Source: JANMZO01 sp963763135 (GTDB lineage Bacteria > Actinomycetota > Acidimicrobiia > Acidimicrobiales > JANYDT01). From it: a stretch of 64,000 nt of DNA. Made by a program: the position numbers and the translations under genes. The DNA lies in assembly GCA_963763135.1 (NCBI GenBank), contig CAVXNJ010000002.1:372001-436000 (forward strand), in the 5' to 3' direction. The notes under the pieces are model-generated. The model was not told the origin of the DNA. It saw only the letters and a program-made list of their open reading frames with translations, and did no database searches. Position 1 is the stretch's first letter, and each line of letters begins with the position of its first letter. Shown here piece after piece: positions 14,597 through 23,714 of the stretch.

Positions 14597-16831
14597 GTGC
14601 CTCGGTTCAGTGTGCTCGTGCGGCGTCTGGCGGTCCGTCCCGTTCGACTGTGGCCGTTCGCCGCGATCGCAGCAATTGTCGCGGGCATGGCGACCATCAG
14701 CGCTTCGGAGCCTGCCCAGGGAGCGGGTGCGCCGCTCGTCATGAGGGTCACCCGGTCAGTGTTTCAACCAACGCCGTTCACGCCTCCGTCAGCCGATATC
14801 GAGGTGGTCACGCCGTCGGGTACGTCCTCGTTCAGCCTTGCCGATGCCGGAGAGCAGTCGTTCAACGTTGAGGTGGGCGACGAAATCACCGTACGGAGGC
14901 TTGGGAACCCCGCTCCCTACAACGTCGATGTGTTCTGCTATTCGGGGATCGTATTTTTCTCAGGCAGCGAAGTTACCTTCACTGCTTTTGCGCCCGCCGG
15001 GGGCGGATCGCTCTTCGAGTGCGAGTTCAGCGAGCAGGCGACAGCGCTCACCATTTCCAAGCAGGTCGCAACCGGAGGCGCCGTCGGCCCGTTCGCATTC
15101 ACCGTCAGCGGCCCGGGCTTTTCGACGCCAGTGTCGGTTGCAAAGGACGGATCAGTCAAGGCGCTGATTCCGCCGTCGGGAACGATCGTTGTCGAAGAGA
15201 CAACACCGGGCTTTTCCGCCACCCACATGTGTCAGAACGATACGGGTGAAGGACTGATTCTGACCGTGTCCACCGGTGGGAATCGAGCGGAGTTCGCCGG
15301 GGGGTTCGGAACCTTCCTCTGTACATTCATCAACACCCCCGACGCCGGACCGCCATCGACGACGACTACGACGACGTTGGCTCCGACTACAACGACGACG
15401 ACGTTGGCTCCGACTACAACAACGACGACGTTGGCTCCGACTACAACGACGACGACGACGTTGGCTCCGACAACAACGACGACGACTACGACGACGTTGG
15501 CTCCGACAACGACTACGACGACGCTGGCTCCGACAACAACGACGACGACGTTGGCTCCGACAACGACTACGACGACGTTGGCTCCGACAACGACTACGAC
15601 GACGTTGGCTCCGACAACAACGACGACGACGACTACGACGACGTTGGCTCCGACTACAACGACGACGACGACGTTGGCTCCGACCACCACCACGACGACT
15701 ACGACGACGCTGGCTCCGACAACAACGACGACGACGTTGGCTCCGACAACAACGACGACGACGACTACGACGACGTTGGCTCCGACTACAACGACGACGA
15801 CGACGTTGGCTCCGACCACCACCGCGACGACTACGACGACGACTACGACGACGTTGGCTCCGACCACCACCGCGACGACTACGACGACGCCTACAACCAC
15901 GTCGTCTCCGACCACCACAACGACGACAACCTCGACCTCGCTGCCAGTCACGAGTACCACCGCGCCACCCTCCGCCGGCACGACTACGACGACGTCCTTG
16001 CCCCCGACGCCAACAACCACCGGTGAAGTGTCCCCGGTGACGGCCGGTCCACCGCTGCCCCTCGTGGCACCGTCGACAACCCTTACCGCAACATTTCCGA
16101 TGGCAACGACCGCCCCATCGTCCACGTCAACCGCCGCACCTACGACAACAACTCCGACCGCCCCGACGACCACCGCCCCGACAACCACGGCCGCGACGAC
16201 CACCGCCCCGACGACCACAACAGACGGAGTGCTCGTGCAGCCGGAGATTCGCGTGCCGAGCACGACGACTCTCACGAGCGTGCCCAACCCCGACGTTGTC
16301 GCGCCGACCTCTTCGGATCCCGAAGTGAGTATCCCAACGACTTCCGACGACCCGAACACGTCTGCTGCGCCGACGACGCTCAATTCATCGACAACCGTCC
16401 CGTTCGTTGCGAGTGCCGAATCAGACGCAACCGACACCGCTGGACCTGGCGCGTCGACCACCACCAGTTCAACCAAACCACCGAGCCCGTCGGCAACGGT
16501 GCTTGGGGTGACGATTCGGCGCGGCGACGGTCTGATCACCGTGCCCTGCGATGGCCACGGCGAGATTCGTTTTGCGGGTCAGTCGGCTCGCCCGCTCGTT
16601 GATGTTGACACTGCCGGTTTGTCAGTCGGCGATCACGAAGCCGACATTCTGTGCGACGGGAAACCGGTCTCGCGGGTGACGGTGTCTGTCGTGGAACCGG
16701 TGTCCGATTCTCCAAACACCCCATCTGCTGTCAGCGCCATGTTGTTGGTCCTTTGTCTGGCGGCTTTGGTGTTTGCAATTACCCCCGACGGCACAGTGGT
16801 ACGACGTCTTCACGGACAGGTGGTCAAGTAG
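14597..16831 (+). CDS. Thr-rich surface protein, type-I membrane topology
   Basis: 744 residues from GTG 14597. A basic N-terminus and a hydrophobic segment (residues about 18-37, with a cleavage-like AQGAGA) form a signal peptide. Residues about 45-250 form beta domains with Cys pairs, including a region like surface-protein prealbumin/DUF11-type domains (ISKQVATGGAVGPFAFTVSG, IVVEETTPGF). Residues about 252-450 are repeats of Thr runs with LAP, then a Pro/Thr/Ser-rich stalk, a final small domain and a C-terminal membrane helix (AMLLVLCLAALVFAI) with a basic tail. It overlaps the ECF sigma gene by one base. It may be the cell-surface partner or target of the sigma/kinase signalling; no enzyme motif is present. 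Confidence 0.75.
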   Translation: MPRFSVLVRRLAVRPVRLWPFAAIAAIVAGMATISASEPAQGAGAPLVMRVTRSVFQPTPFTPPSADIEVVTPSGTSSFSLADAGEQSFNVEVGDEITVRRLGNPAPYNVDVFCYSGIVFFSGSEVTFTAFAPAGGGSLFECEFSEQATALTISKQVATGGAVGPFAFTVSGPGFSTPVSVAKDGSVKALIPPSGTIVVEETTPGFSATHMCQNDTGEGLILTVSTGGNRAEFAGGFGTFLCTFINTPDAGPPSTTTTTTLAPTTTTTTLAPTTTTTTLAPTTTTTTTLAPTTTTTTTTTLAPTTTTTTLAPTTTTTTLAPTTTTTTLAPTTTTTTLAPTTTTTTTTTTLAPTTTTTTTLAPTTTTTTTTTLAPTTTTTTLAPTTTTTTTTTTLAPTTTTTTTLAPTTTATTTTTTTTTLAPTTTATTTTTPTTTSSPTTTTTTTSTSLPVTSTTAPPSAGTTTTTSLPPTPTTTGEVSPVTAGPPLPLVAPSTTLTATFPMATTAPSSTSTAAPTTTTPTAPTTTAPTTTAATTTAPTTTTDGVLVQPEIRVPSTTTLTSVPNPDVVAPTSSDPEVSIPTTSDDPNTSAAPTTLNSSTTVPFVASAESDATDTAGPGASTTTSSTKPPSPSATVLGVTIRRGDGLITVPCDGHGEIRFAGQSARPLVDVDTAGLSVGDHEADILCDGKPVSRVTVSVVEPVSDSPNTPSAVSAMLLVLCLAALVFAITPDGTVVRRLHGQVVK
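15357..15915 (+). repeat. Degenerate trinucleotide/18-30 bp repeats encoding (Thr)n-Leu-Ala-Pro
   Basis: About fifteen to eighteen units made of ACG/ACA/ACT codons separated by TTGGCTCCG or CTGGCTCCG. Runs differ in length (five to ten Thr codons), which points to slippage and recombination. The reverse strand is also open here, which produces a long spurious Val-rich frame. Confidence 0.9.
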
Positions 16832-17496
16832 TGAACAACCCGGGTTCCACGACCGCGCCTGAACCGAACTCCGGCTCCGACGCGCTTTCCAGAGCGGCGG
16901 ATGGCGTTGCGAGTCCCGATGTCATCTCGCTGGTCGACCGTTTGCCCCGACCCGGGAGGGAAGAAGACGCCGATCTGGTGATTCGAGCGGCGCGGGGCGA
17001 GGCCGAGCCATACGAGCAGCTGTACCGACGATATGAGCGCATAGTAAGAAGCGTGGTCCGCTCCGAGACTCAACACCACTCGGACGTTGATGACATCGTG
17101 CAGGAGGTCTTTGCGTCAGCCTGGCTGCGGATTGGATCGCTTCGAGATCCCGCCAGCTTTCGACCCTGGCTGCTTCAGATCACGCGTCACACCGTGATTG
17201 ACGCGGCACGAGCTCGCAGCCGACGTCCTCTGCTTGATGCCGATGATGAAATCGCCCTCTCATTCGTTGAGACGCTCGACCCGCAACCTGACGAGTTGAC
17301 CGAGTTGGCGGACCTCGCGCAACAACTTCGGGGAGCGATCGCCGGTCTCTCCCGGCGGGATGCCACGGCAGTAACTCTCGCAGCGCAGTTCGGATTTGGT
17401 CCGGCCGAGATTGCTGAGGCGATCGGCACAACGCCGAACGCTGCGAAGGTGGTACTTCACCGTGCCCGCCTCCGGCTCAAAGCCGCGATCCGCTGA
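16831..17496 (+). CDS. ECF-type RNA polymerase sigma factor
   Basis: 221 residues from GTG 16831, which overlaps the last base of the surface-protein stop (TAGTG). Sigma region 2 lies at about residues 50-120 (YEQLYRRYERIVRSVV, DVDDIVQEVFASAWLRI, PWLLQITRHTVIDAAR) and region 4 at about 165-220 (GAIAGLSRRDATAVTLAA, FGFGPAEIAEAIGTTPNAAK). An N-terminal acidic/Ser-rich extension of about 45 residues is unusual. No classical anti-sigma gene follows, so control may come from the surface protein or the kinase in the island. It is convergent with the 88-aa peptide gene, only three bases apart. Confidence 0.9.
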   Translation: MNNPGSTTAPEPNSGSDALSRAADGVASPDVISLVDRLPRPGREEDADLVIRAARGEAEPYEQLYRRYERIVRSVVRSETQHHSDVDDIVQEVFASAWLRIGSLRDPASFRPWLLQITRHTVIDAARARSRRPLLDADDEIALSFVETLDPQPDELTELADLAQQLRGAIAGLSRRDATAVTLAAQFGFGPAEIAEAIGTTPNAAKVVLHRARLRLKAAIR

Positions 17497-17499
17497 CGT

Positions 17500-17766
17500 C
17501 TACCAACCTTCCACTCGGAGATGACGCCCCCGGATGGCGTTTGAGAGATGGTTGGGTAGGGCCGAAGGGCTCCACTCGAGTCCGAAACCTTGCACCTCGC
17601 TGGGTTCATTCCATGCCGCATCAATCCCGGGGGCGAGCAACGCCGCGAGGAGCTCCCGTTCCTTTGCGCTCAAGCCCTGAGCGAACTCCCGAATCTTGGC
17701 GATCAGGCCGTCAGCTATCAGACTCTCAGCGAGGTCGGCAGCGTCAGAGGTGTTGTTATCGTCCAT
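17500..17766 (-). CDS. 88-residue acidic helical peptide, possible third substrate of the island
   Basis: ATG 17766 has AAGGGG six bases upstream. The first half is an amphipathic, acidic helix pair (LAESLIADGLIAKIREFAQG, LSAKERELLAALLAPGI); the second half (EVQGFGLEWSPSALPNHLSN and a basic GRHLRVEGW end) is neutral. A helical acidic N-terminus followed by a short distinct tail is the usual look of peptide precursors, but there are no Cys and few Ser/Thr in the tail. It is on the same strand as, and 165 bp downstream of, the BTAD regulator. No family with known function recognised. Confidence 0.65.
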   Translation of the reverse strand: MDDNNTSDAADLAESLIADGLIAKIREFAQGLSAKERELLAALLAPGIDAAWNEPSEVQGFGLEWSPSALPNHLSNAIRGRHLRVEGW

Positions 17767-17931
17767 GTTTGTCCCCTTGCTGAAACCGATCGGTGTGTTC
17801 CGGGGGGAGAACCGCGATGTCCATGCGTACGAGACGTTTGTTTTCGGTGTCGGTTACCAAAAGAATGTGATTCGTGGAGACTTTGCGTTCGGTCTCCCTC
17901 CGGTGCGTCCCCGACGGGCGCGAGCCGAGGA

Positions 17932-20900
17932 TCATCCGACGTCTTGGAGCGAGGAGAGTTGATGGGCGACACGTCGGAATACCATCGCCGCCTGGGCCGA
18001 CGGGGTGACCCCGAGTTCGGCGAACACTCCTCTACAGACCTCGACCGCCCCGGCCGCAGCTTTCGCATCGCTCAGGAGCAGGTGAGCCCCGATGATGATG
18101 AGATGCGCTCGCTCTGAGTACGGGTCGTGAGCCAGCAGACGTTGGCCGAGAATGAGCGCTTCGTTCGGGTTGCTCTGAGCCAGCGCCCATTCTGCGACTT
18201 TTGCGGTTGCGTCTGTAACGGAGAGGTCAAAGTGGGTGACGTCGGCGGCTGCCGCGATGTTGTACCGGAGATCTTCGAACACGTCGCCGGACCACGCACG
18301 CGTCGCGATGCGGTACTGTCCGATGGCGGCCTCGAGTTCTCCCGCTCGCTCCAATTCACGGCCGCGCTCTATGGCTTGGCGGATGTCCCAAACGTCAGCT
18401 TCGAGTGAGGCGGTGCGGCGAAGCCAGATCTGGCTACCTTCGCGTCGAGCGTGGTACGACGGTGCCCCGGGGGAGCGGCCGGGTTCCAAGAGTTTGCGTA
18501 CGAACGACAGCGTGATCCGAAGATTGTTGCGGGCGTCGACCGGCCCGAGGTCGGGCCAGAGCACTTCTATTGCCTGATCGACGGTGACCCGTTCTCGCAG
18601 CAAGAGGAGCGACAGGAGCTCACGCACACGGACTCGGCGGAGAATCGTGCCGTCGACGGGACCGGAGCTCGATACCCGCATCGGCCCACACGCAACGATT
18701 CGTACCGTCACGCTCGGCGCTTCGGCAACTCCTTCGAGCAGGGCTTTGGCCCCGGGTGCAGCCGGCGAGGAACCTGCGGCCAACCTTCGCAGAGCATCGA
18801 CGGCAGGCACCTCGGCCATGTCGATCAGGTAGGTCGCGAGTTCATGGCCACGCTGATGGCCGTCGGTGGCGGCAAGGGCCGCGAGTTCGGTTGACCAGGG
18901 CAGGGGAAACGCGCACATCACCTCAGGCGGTGCCGGCAGCTGCTCCCAATCAACATTTGCGCCGTTTCGTCGGAGGGTGAAGAGCCGGGCGAGTGCCCGT
19001 CGTTCGACGAGCTTGGGCCCGATGTCGTCCTTCTCGAGCGATTCCCTCGCCGCGGCCGAGAGCACGTATCCAATCGTTACAAACCTTCGCAGCTCACCCC
19101 GGCACATGGGGTCGTCGAGGCCGCCGGAATCGATCAATCGATCGATGGCGGCGGTGGCTTCGTCTTCGAGCCCACGGGTGACGAGATACGCGGCCATAGC
19201 AATCGCGCGGAAGGCTTTTTCCCGGGTGCGTCCTGTCGAATACCCGTCGAGTGCTCGGACGTCACCGATGAGTCCGAATGAGGCGTCAATGATGCTGCTG
19301 TAGAACGACGAGAGAAAGTCGTCCTGGCTGTTTCCCGGCTTGCCATGTCGAAGGTCGGGCCACACCGTTGCAAGTTCGTCGGCTTCCCCGTGTTGCCAGA
19401 GCGCAACGGCGATCGAGAACGCAACGGTCGGCTCATCGGCCCAGTCACGCAATGACCGCGCCGTTTCCAGACACCTCTGTGAGTCTCCCAAAAGAAACGA
19501 CAGGGAATACGATTCACGGAGCAAATAGAGCACGAGCGGCGGCGGAGTGTCAGCCAAGTTGACATCGTCGAGATGCTGGCGCGCTCGGGCGAAGTCTCCT
19601 TCGAGATCGGCCATGACCGCCTGCACGATCGAGATGAGCGGATCCATCTGGGGATGACCCGCCGCCTTCAGTTCGAGCGCAAGGGTGTACATGTCAAGAA
19701 CCCTGACAAAATCACCCCGCAACCAGGCGCTGTACCCCACCTCGAAGCCGGCGGCCACGATTTGTTCCAGCGTGCCTGACTTTTGGAACTGTTCCAACGC
19801 CGCTTCAACATCGGCCCTACCGGCGTCAGGCTCCTTCGCCAACCTTGCTGCCAATCCCCGGAGGAGGCACAACTCGGGGAGGCTGCGCATCTCCTGCGGA
19901 AACTTCTCGAGCCAGGCGGCGCTCCGCGCTGCGATCGGAAACGGATCACCTCCACCCACGGCGGCCAAAACCGCAGCGAGCCCTTCCTCCCAAACCTGGT
20001 AGGTCGTGGCGATTTCTATGGCTTCGTCGTAGCGCGCCGCGGTCCGGTGCCAGTTCGCCACCACCCGGGCGAGGAAGGCCAGTTCTTCCGTAGGAAGCAC
20101 CCGATCGATGGCCTCGAGCCAAAGATCGTGCGCGCTGATGGTTCCGTCGTCGTGTTCGGTCATAAGGGGGACGGACGACACCAAGGCTCGACCGACCGGC
20201 GCTCCCACCTGTTCGAGGAGTCTGGCGTCAGCCCGTTTCGCAAGAGCGGCTGCGGCGATTGCCCGGCGGCGCGGCGAGTCGAGAGCATCAACCACCTCCT
20301 CGATCAGAAAGTCGATCGGCGCGACCGAACCGACGACGAGCGCCAACCGGGTAAGCGCTGGCCAGCCGGCGGAGTTGCGCAGTGTCGTCGGGTCTTTGCC
20401 GTGGAGGGTCGCGAGTTGTTCGAGTTCGGATGTCTCGAATACCAGTTCGGATTCGACGATCCGAACAATGTCGTCGGCAGCCGCCATACGGCTGAGGGGA
20501 AACGACGCCAGGAAACGGCCGGAAAACACGAGGTGCGCGTTCGTCGGGAGAATTCGCAGGAGGCGGGAAAGCATGGTGGCGGCCGACCCATCGGTATCGA
20601 TGTGATGGATGTCGTCGAGAATCAGGCAGATACTCGTAGGGGCACGGGTCGCCATTCGGGCGCAGAGAGCTTCCGCCAGCGCCAACGGAGTCTGGTTTCC
20701 GGCTCCTTCGGGCCCACCTCCGAGCAGACGAAGGACCCGCGACGCCGAAATGTCCTGCGTCGGTGTCGGGTGGCAGGCAAGCCAGGTAAAGGTCAATCCC
20801 CGTCGGGTCACTGGCATTGTTGCGAATCGCTTGCGAGATGGCGATGGACTTTCCAAATCCCGCCGCTGCTTCAATGATTGTGAGTGAACTGTTCCATCGC

Positions 20901-21013
20901 TGGGCCAGACGGTCAATCAGCCGATGCCGAACAATTTCGTCTCGGAGGGGCCGCGGAGCGCCCGGTATGCCTTCACCGAATTGGGGGCTTTGGTCATCGC
21001 GAACGGCACGCAT
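17932..21013 (-). pseudogene. Large LuxR/MalT-type NTPase with C-terminal BTAD regulator domain, +1 frameshift near the N-terminus
   Basis: The natural start MRAVRDDQSPQFGEGIPG is at 21013. The first frame holds the P-loop EAAAGFGKS and runs to about 20790, where a TTT run (AAA at 20788-20790 on the plus strand) would need one base less to read ...GIDL-TWLACHPTPTQD; the second frame then continues to 17932. The assembled ~1,026-residue protein has a STAND-type NTPase (Walker B ICLILDDIHHID), a long TPR-like middle, and a C-terminal winged helix plus BTAD region (LRRVRVRELLSLLLLRERVT ... VLWPDLGPVDARNNLR), the order seen in some SARP-like regulators. It probably controls the island. The homopolymer context makes a sequencing error a serious alternative to gene loss. 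Confidence 0.8.
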
Positions 21014-21125
21014 GAACGAACACTATCCGTGTGATCAGGAAAGTGCCGCTCCAGGACGCAGAGCGGCTCGTTGTTTGGCTGTAACCCGTGGTGAGTTTTG
21101 GCGTCTCCACAGGGGAGGAACACGC

Positions 21126-21260
21126 ATGGTCGTCATGTTGGCACTGGCTGGTTCGACTGGATCGAGAGATTTGGTCGTTCTGAAGAGACGGAACAACCCC
21201 ATTTCGAGCGTGCACGAACCGAGCGTGCACGAACCGAGCGTCTGCAAGGTCCACCGATGA
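21126..21260 (+). CDS. 44-residue peptide with SVHEP repeat, coupled to the GAF-like gene
   Basis: ATG 21126 follows a very good ribosome site (GGGGAGG, seven bases away) and the frame ends at 21260, with its TGA overlapping the next ATG (ATGA at 21257-21260). The peptide begins MVVMLALAGSTGSRDLVVLK and carries a SVHEP repeat coded by tandem GAGCGTGCACGAACC units, and one Cys near its end. It may be a real small protein, a leader peptide that drives translation of the next gene, or a further peptide substrate. There is no homology evidence. Confidence 0.5.
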   Translation: MVVMLALAGSTGSRDLVVLKRRNNPISSVHEPSVHEPSVCKVHR

Positions 21261-21812
21261 GTGGCCGTTCCGTCAACCGCGTCTACCAGGCGATCATCGA
21301 CGAAGCCTGTGCGGCAACCGGGGCGTCATGTGGTTGGTTGCTCGGGCAATCATCGGGAGTGCTGGTGGTACTCGCCACCTCAGGTGCGACCGACCCCGAA
21401 TTACCGGTCGGTTCTCCGTTGCCGGCGCAAGGTCGCGCGCGGATTTGCGCTGAACGCCAACCAGGCTTCGGCGCTCGTTCCCTCGCCCGACGACGTCAGC
21501 AACCGTGGAATCGGGGGCTTCATCGGAGTACCGCCGAATCTCGTCGTCGCTCCGGGTGGCAATGAAGGAGGAGCATTGATCGAGGTCGCCGATAAGGTGA
21601 ATGCCGCAGCGTTCACGTTCGAAGACATCGAGTTGCTTGCCGCTTTTGCCAATATTGCCGAGTCGGCCGTCGCCGAACACGGTGACGGGGAAGCCCCGGT
21701 CGCCACGCCGGCGCAGCTGGCCGGGGAGTTGGCTGCGCTCTCGGAGTTTGACACTCATCGGTATCGCGAGTTGGCGAGGCTGATCGAGGCGCTCCTGGCG
21801 ACTGTGCGATGA
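21257..21812 (+). pseudogene. GAF-like small sensor protein, +1 frameshift
   Basis: The start frame (MSGRSVNRVYQAIIDEA, SCGWLLGQSSGVLVVLA) and the second frame (ARGFALNANQASALVPSP, GGFIGVPPNLVVAPGGNEGG, FTFEDIELLAAFANIAESAV) together give one GAF-type fold of ~185 residues. They join in the CG run at about 21430-21436 by a +1 shift. GAF domains bind small molecules or mediate signalling. It sits directly before the protease-pseudokinase gene, 33 bp apart, in what looks like one operon with the 44-aa peptide. Confidence 0.65.
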
Positions 21813-21845
21813 AGCCGGCCGCGCCCAGCGTGGGCGAAGGAGTCG

Positions 21846-23670
21846 ATGATCCTTCGTCTCAACGAGCCGGTGACCATTGACGACCTTTCCCCGGAGTGGG
21901 CCTTCGGGGGAGCGACCGGCGACGGGGTGCGCATCGCAGTCGTCGACAGCGGGATCGATGCCGACCATCCGTTGTTGGGGGACTGCGTTGATTCGGATGC
22001 GTCGATCGACTTCAGCGTCGACGACGATCGGCGAGGTTCAGGCGGTGATCGGTGCGCATGGCGATGTCTACGGTCATGGCACCGCGTGCGCCGGAATCAT
22101 TCATGCACTCGCTCCGAAGGCGAGATTGACCAGCGTTCGCGTGCTTGGGCCCGGACTCACCGGTAAGGCGGCCGCCTTTCATGCCGGCCTGACGTGGGCC
22201 GTCGAGCAGGGTTTCGACATCATCAATCTTTCGCTCGGTACCGGGAAGAAGGAATGGGCGCTCGCATTCCACGAGGTGTGCGACCGAGCGTATTTCGGGA
22301 GCAGTTTCATCGTGACGGCAGCGAACAACGTAGCGAGAGTGAGCTATCCGTCCCTCTTCGCTTCGGTCGCGTCGGTTGCCTGCAATACCTCGACCGACCC
22401 GCTGCGATTCCACGCCAATCCCGAACCGCCGACGGAGTTTCTTGCCCGCGGTATCAATGTCGAGGTCCCGTGGCTCCAGGGCGGGACCACGGTCACAACG
22501 GGCAACTCGTTTGCCGCTCCGCATATCGCCGGGCTGGCGGCGCTCATCAAGTCCAAACACCCGGAGTTGCGCCCATTCCACCTGAAGACCGTGTTGTGGG
22601 CGACATCGGCAAATGTGCGTGAAGCCGGTGAGATCGAAGTGGCCGGCCGCCGCGGCACCATGTTCTCGACGAATTACCGATCGACGAACTACCGTTCGAC
22701 CAACTACCGTGCGACGAACTATCGATCGACGAACTACCAACGAACGGGTGCAGCCTCGGGCGAACCCGATGCCGCCCCGGTGGCGCGGCCGACGATCGGG
22801 CGGTCGGAGCCGTTGCACGATCCGGTTTCTTCCGATGCATCAACGAAGAGCGCGGCGATTGCGTTGTCGGAGTCACTTCCCGGAATAGACGTAAGCGAGG
22901 AGGTGATTGATCGCGGTCCGGCCGGCGTGGTTCGGCGAGGAACTATGCGCGCAGATGGATCTGCTGTGGCCGTGTGGGACCTCTCAGGCCTCGATCCGGA
23001 GACAGTTCGTCGGGTCACGCCGAGACTAAACGAGTTGTCGAGGGTGGCTTTACCCGGCAGCGAAAGGATCGTTGCGTTTGTACTCGAACCAGTGCCGGTT
23101 GTCACGACCATTGCGTTGACTCCCGCAGATGTTCTTGCTGGCAGCGCTCCCGAATCGGGTCGGACCGAACACGCTATTCATCGTCTTCTCGCGGCGACTG
23201 ACGCGTTGACGCTCCTGCATGACGCCGGCATCGTGCACGGTGATCTTCAGCCAGCGGATTTGTGTATTGATGGCGTCTCCAACTTCGTCGTGGGCGGCCT
23301 GGTCCGCTCGACGCTTGCGTCGAGCGCGACACTCCTTGCCGGCGGACGGTCTCTCAACGTTCAGACCCTTCGTTATTTGGCGCGAGAACAACTGGAAGGT
23401 GTTGCGGCCACGCCCGCCACTGACGTGCACGCGCTCGGTCTCATCGGATCGTTGCTCATCGCCGGTTCCCTTCCTTACGCCACGTTGGAACGTGTGGGTG
23501 ACCTACTGCGGCAACGTATCAGTTCGGACCCAGTATCGATGACACTCCTGGCTCCGGGACTCGCGCCAGGATTGGCAAATGCTTTGGATGTCGCCCTCCG
23601 ACCGAAGCCGGAAGATCGGTACCCGACGGCGCGGGCGTTCGCTGCAGCGATTCGAGAGTCGGTGCGCTGA
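21846..23670 (+). pseudogene. Subtilisin-like (S8) protease fused to a pseudokinase, +1 frameshift
   Basis: ATG 21846 follows AAGGAG. The first frame gives the catalytic Asp34 (IAVVDSGIDADHP); the second frame, joined by +1 at about 22029, gives the catalytic His (VYGHGTACAGI), the oxyanion AsnAsn (TAANN) and Ser (GNSFAAPHIAG). So the S8 triad is complete if the frames are joined. Five STNYR repeats (22666-22740) link it to a C-terminal kinase-like domain with HGDLQPADL instead of HRDxKPxxN and no DFG, hence probably inactive. Total ~608 residues, no signal peptide seen, so it is likely cytoplasmic, as expected for a leader-removing protease (compare PatA/PatG in cyanobactins). Function in peptide maturation is inference. 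Confidence 0.8.
22666..22740 (+). repeat. Five 15-bp tandem units encoding S/A-T-N-Y-R/Q
   Basis: Units TCGACGAACTACCGT and close variants repeat five times without interruption between the protease and pseudokinase domains. The peptide pattern is kept although third-base changes occur, which suggests selection on the protein. Confidence 0.9.
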
Positions 23671-23714
23671 CGAGATCGTTGCGAAGTCGATCGACTTCGG
23701 GGCGCGGCCGCACG

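Noticed and set aside
15232..16539. Long Val-rich open frame on the minus strand
   Set aside because: It is the complement of the Thr-Leu-Ala-Pro repeat of the surface protein; low complexity, no ribosome site.
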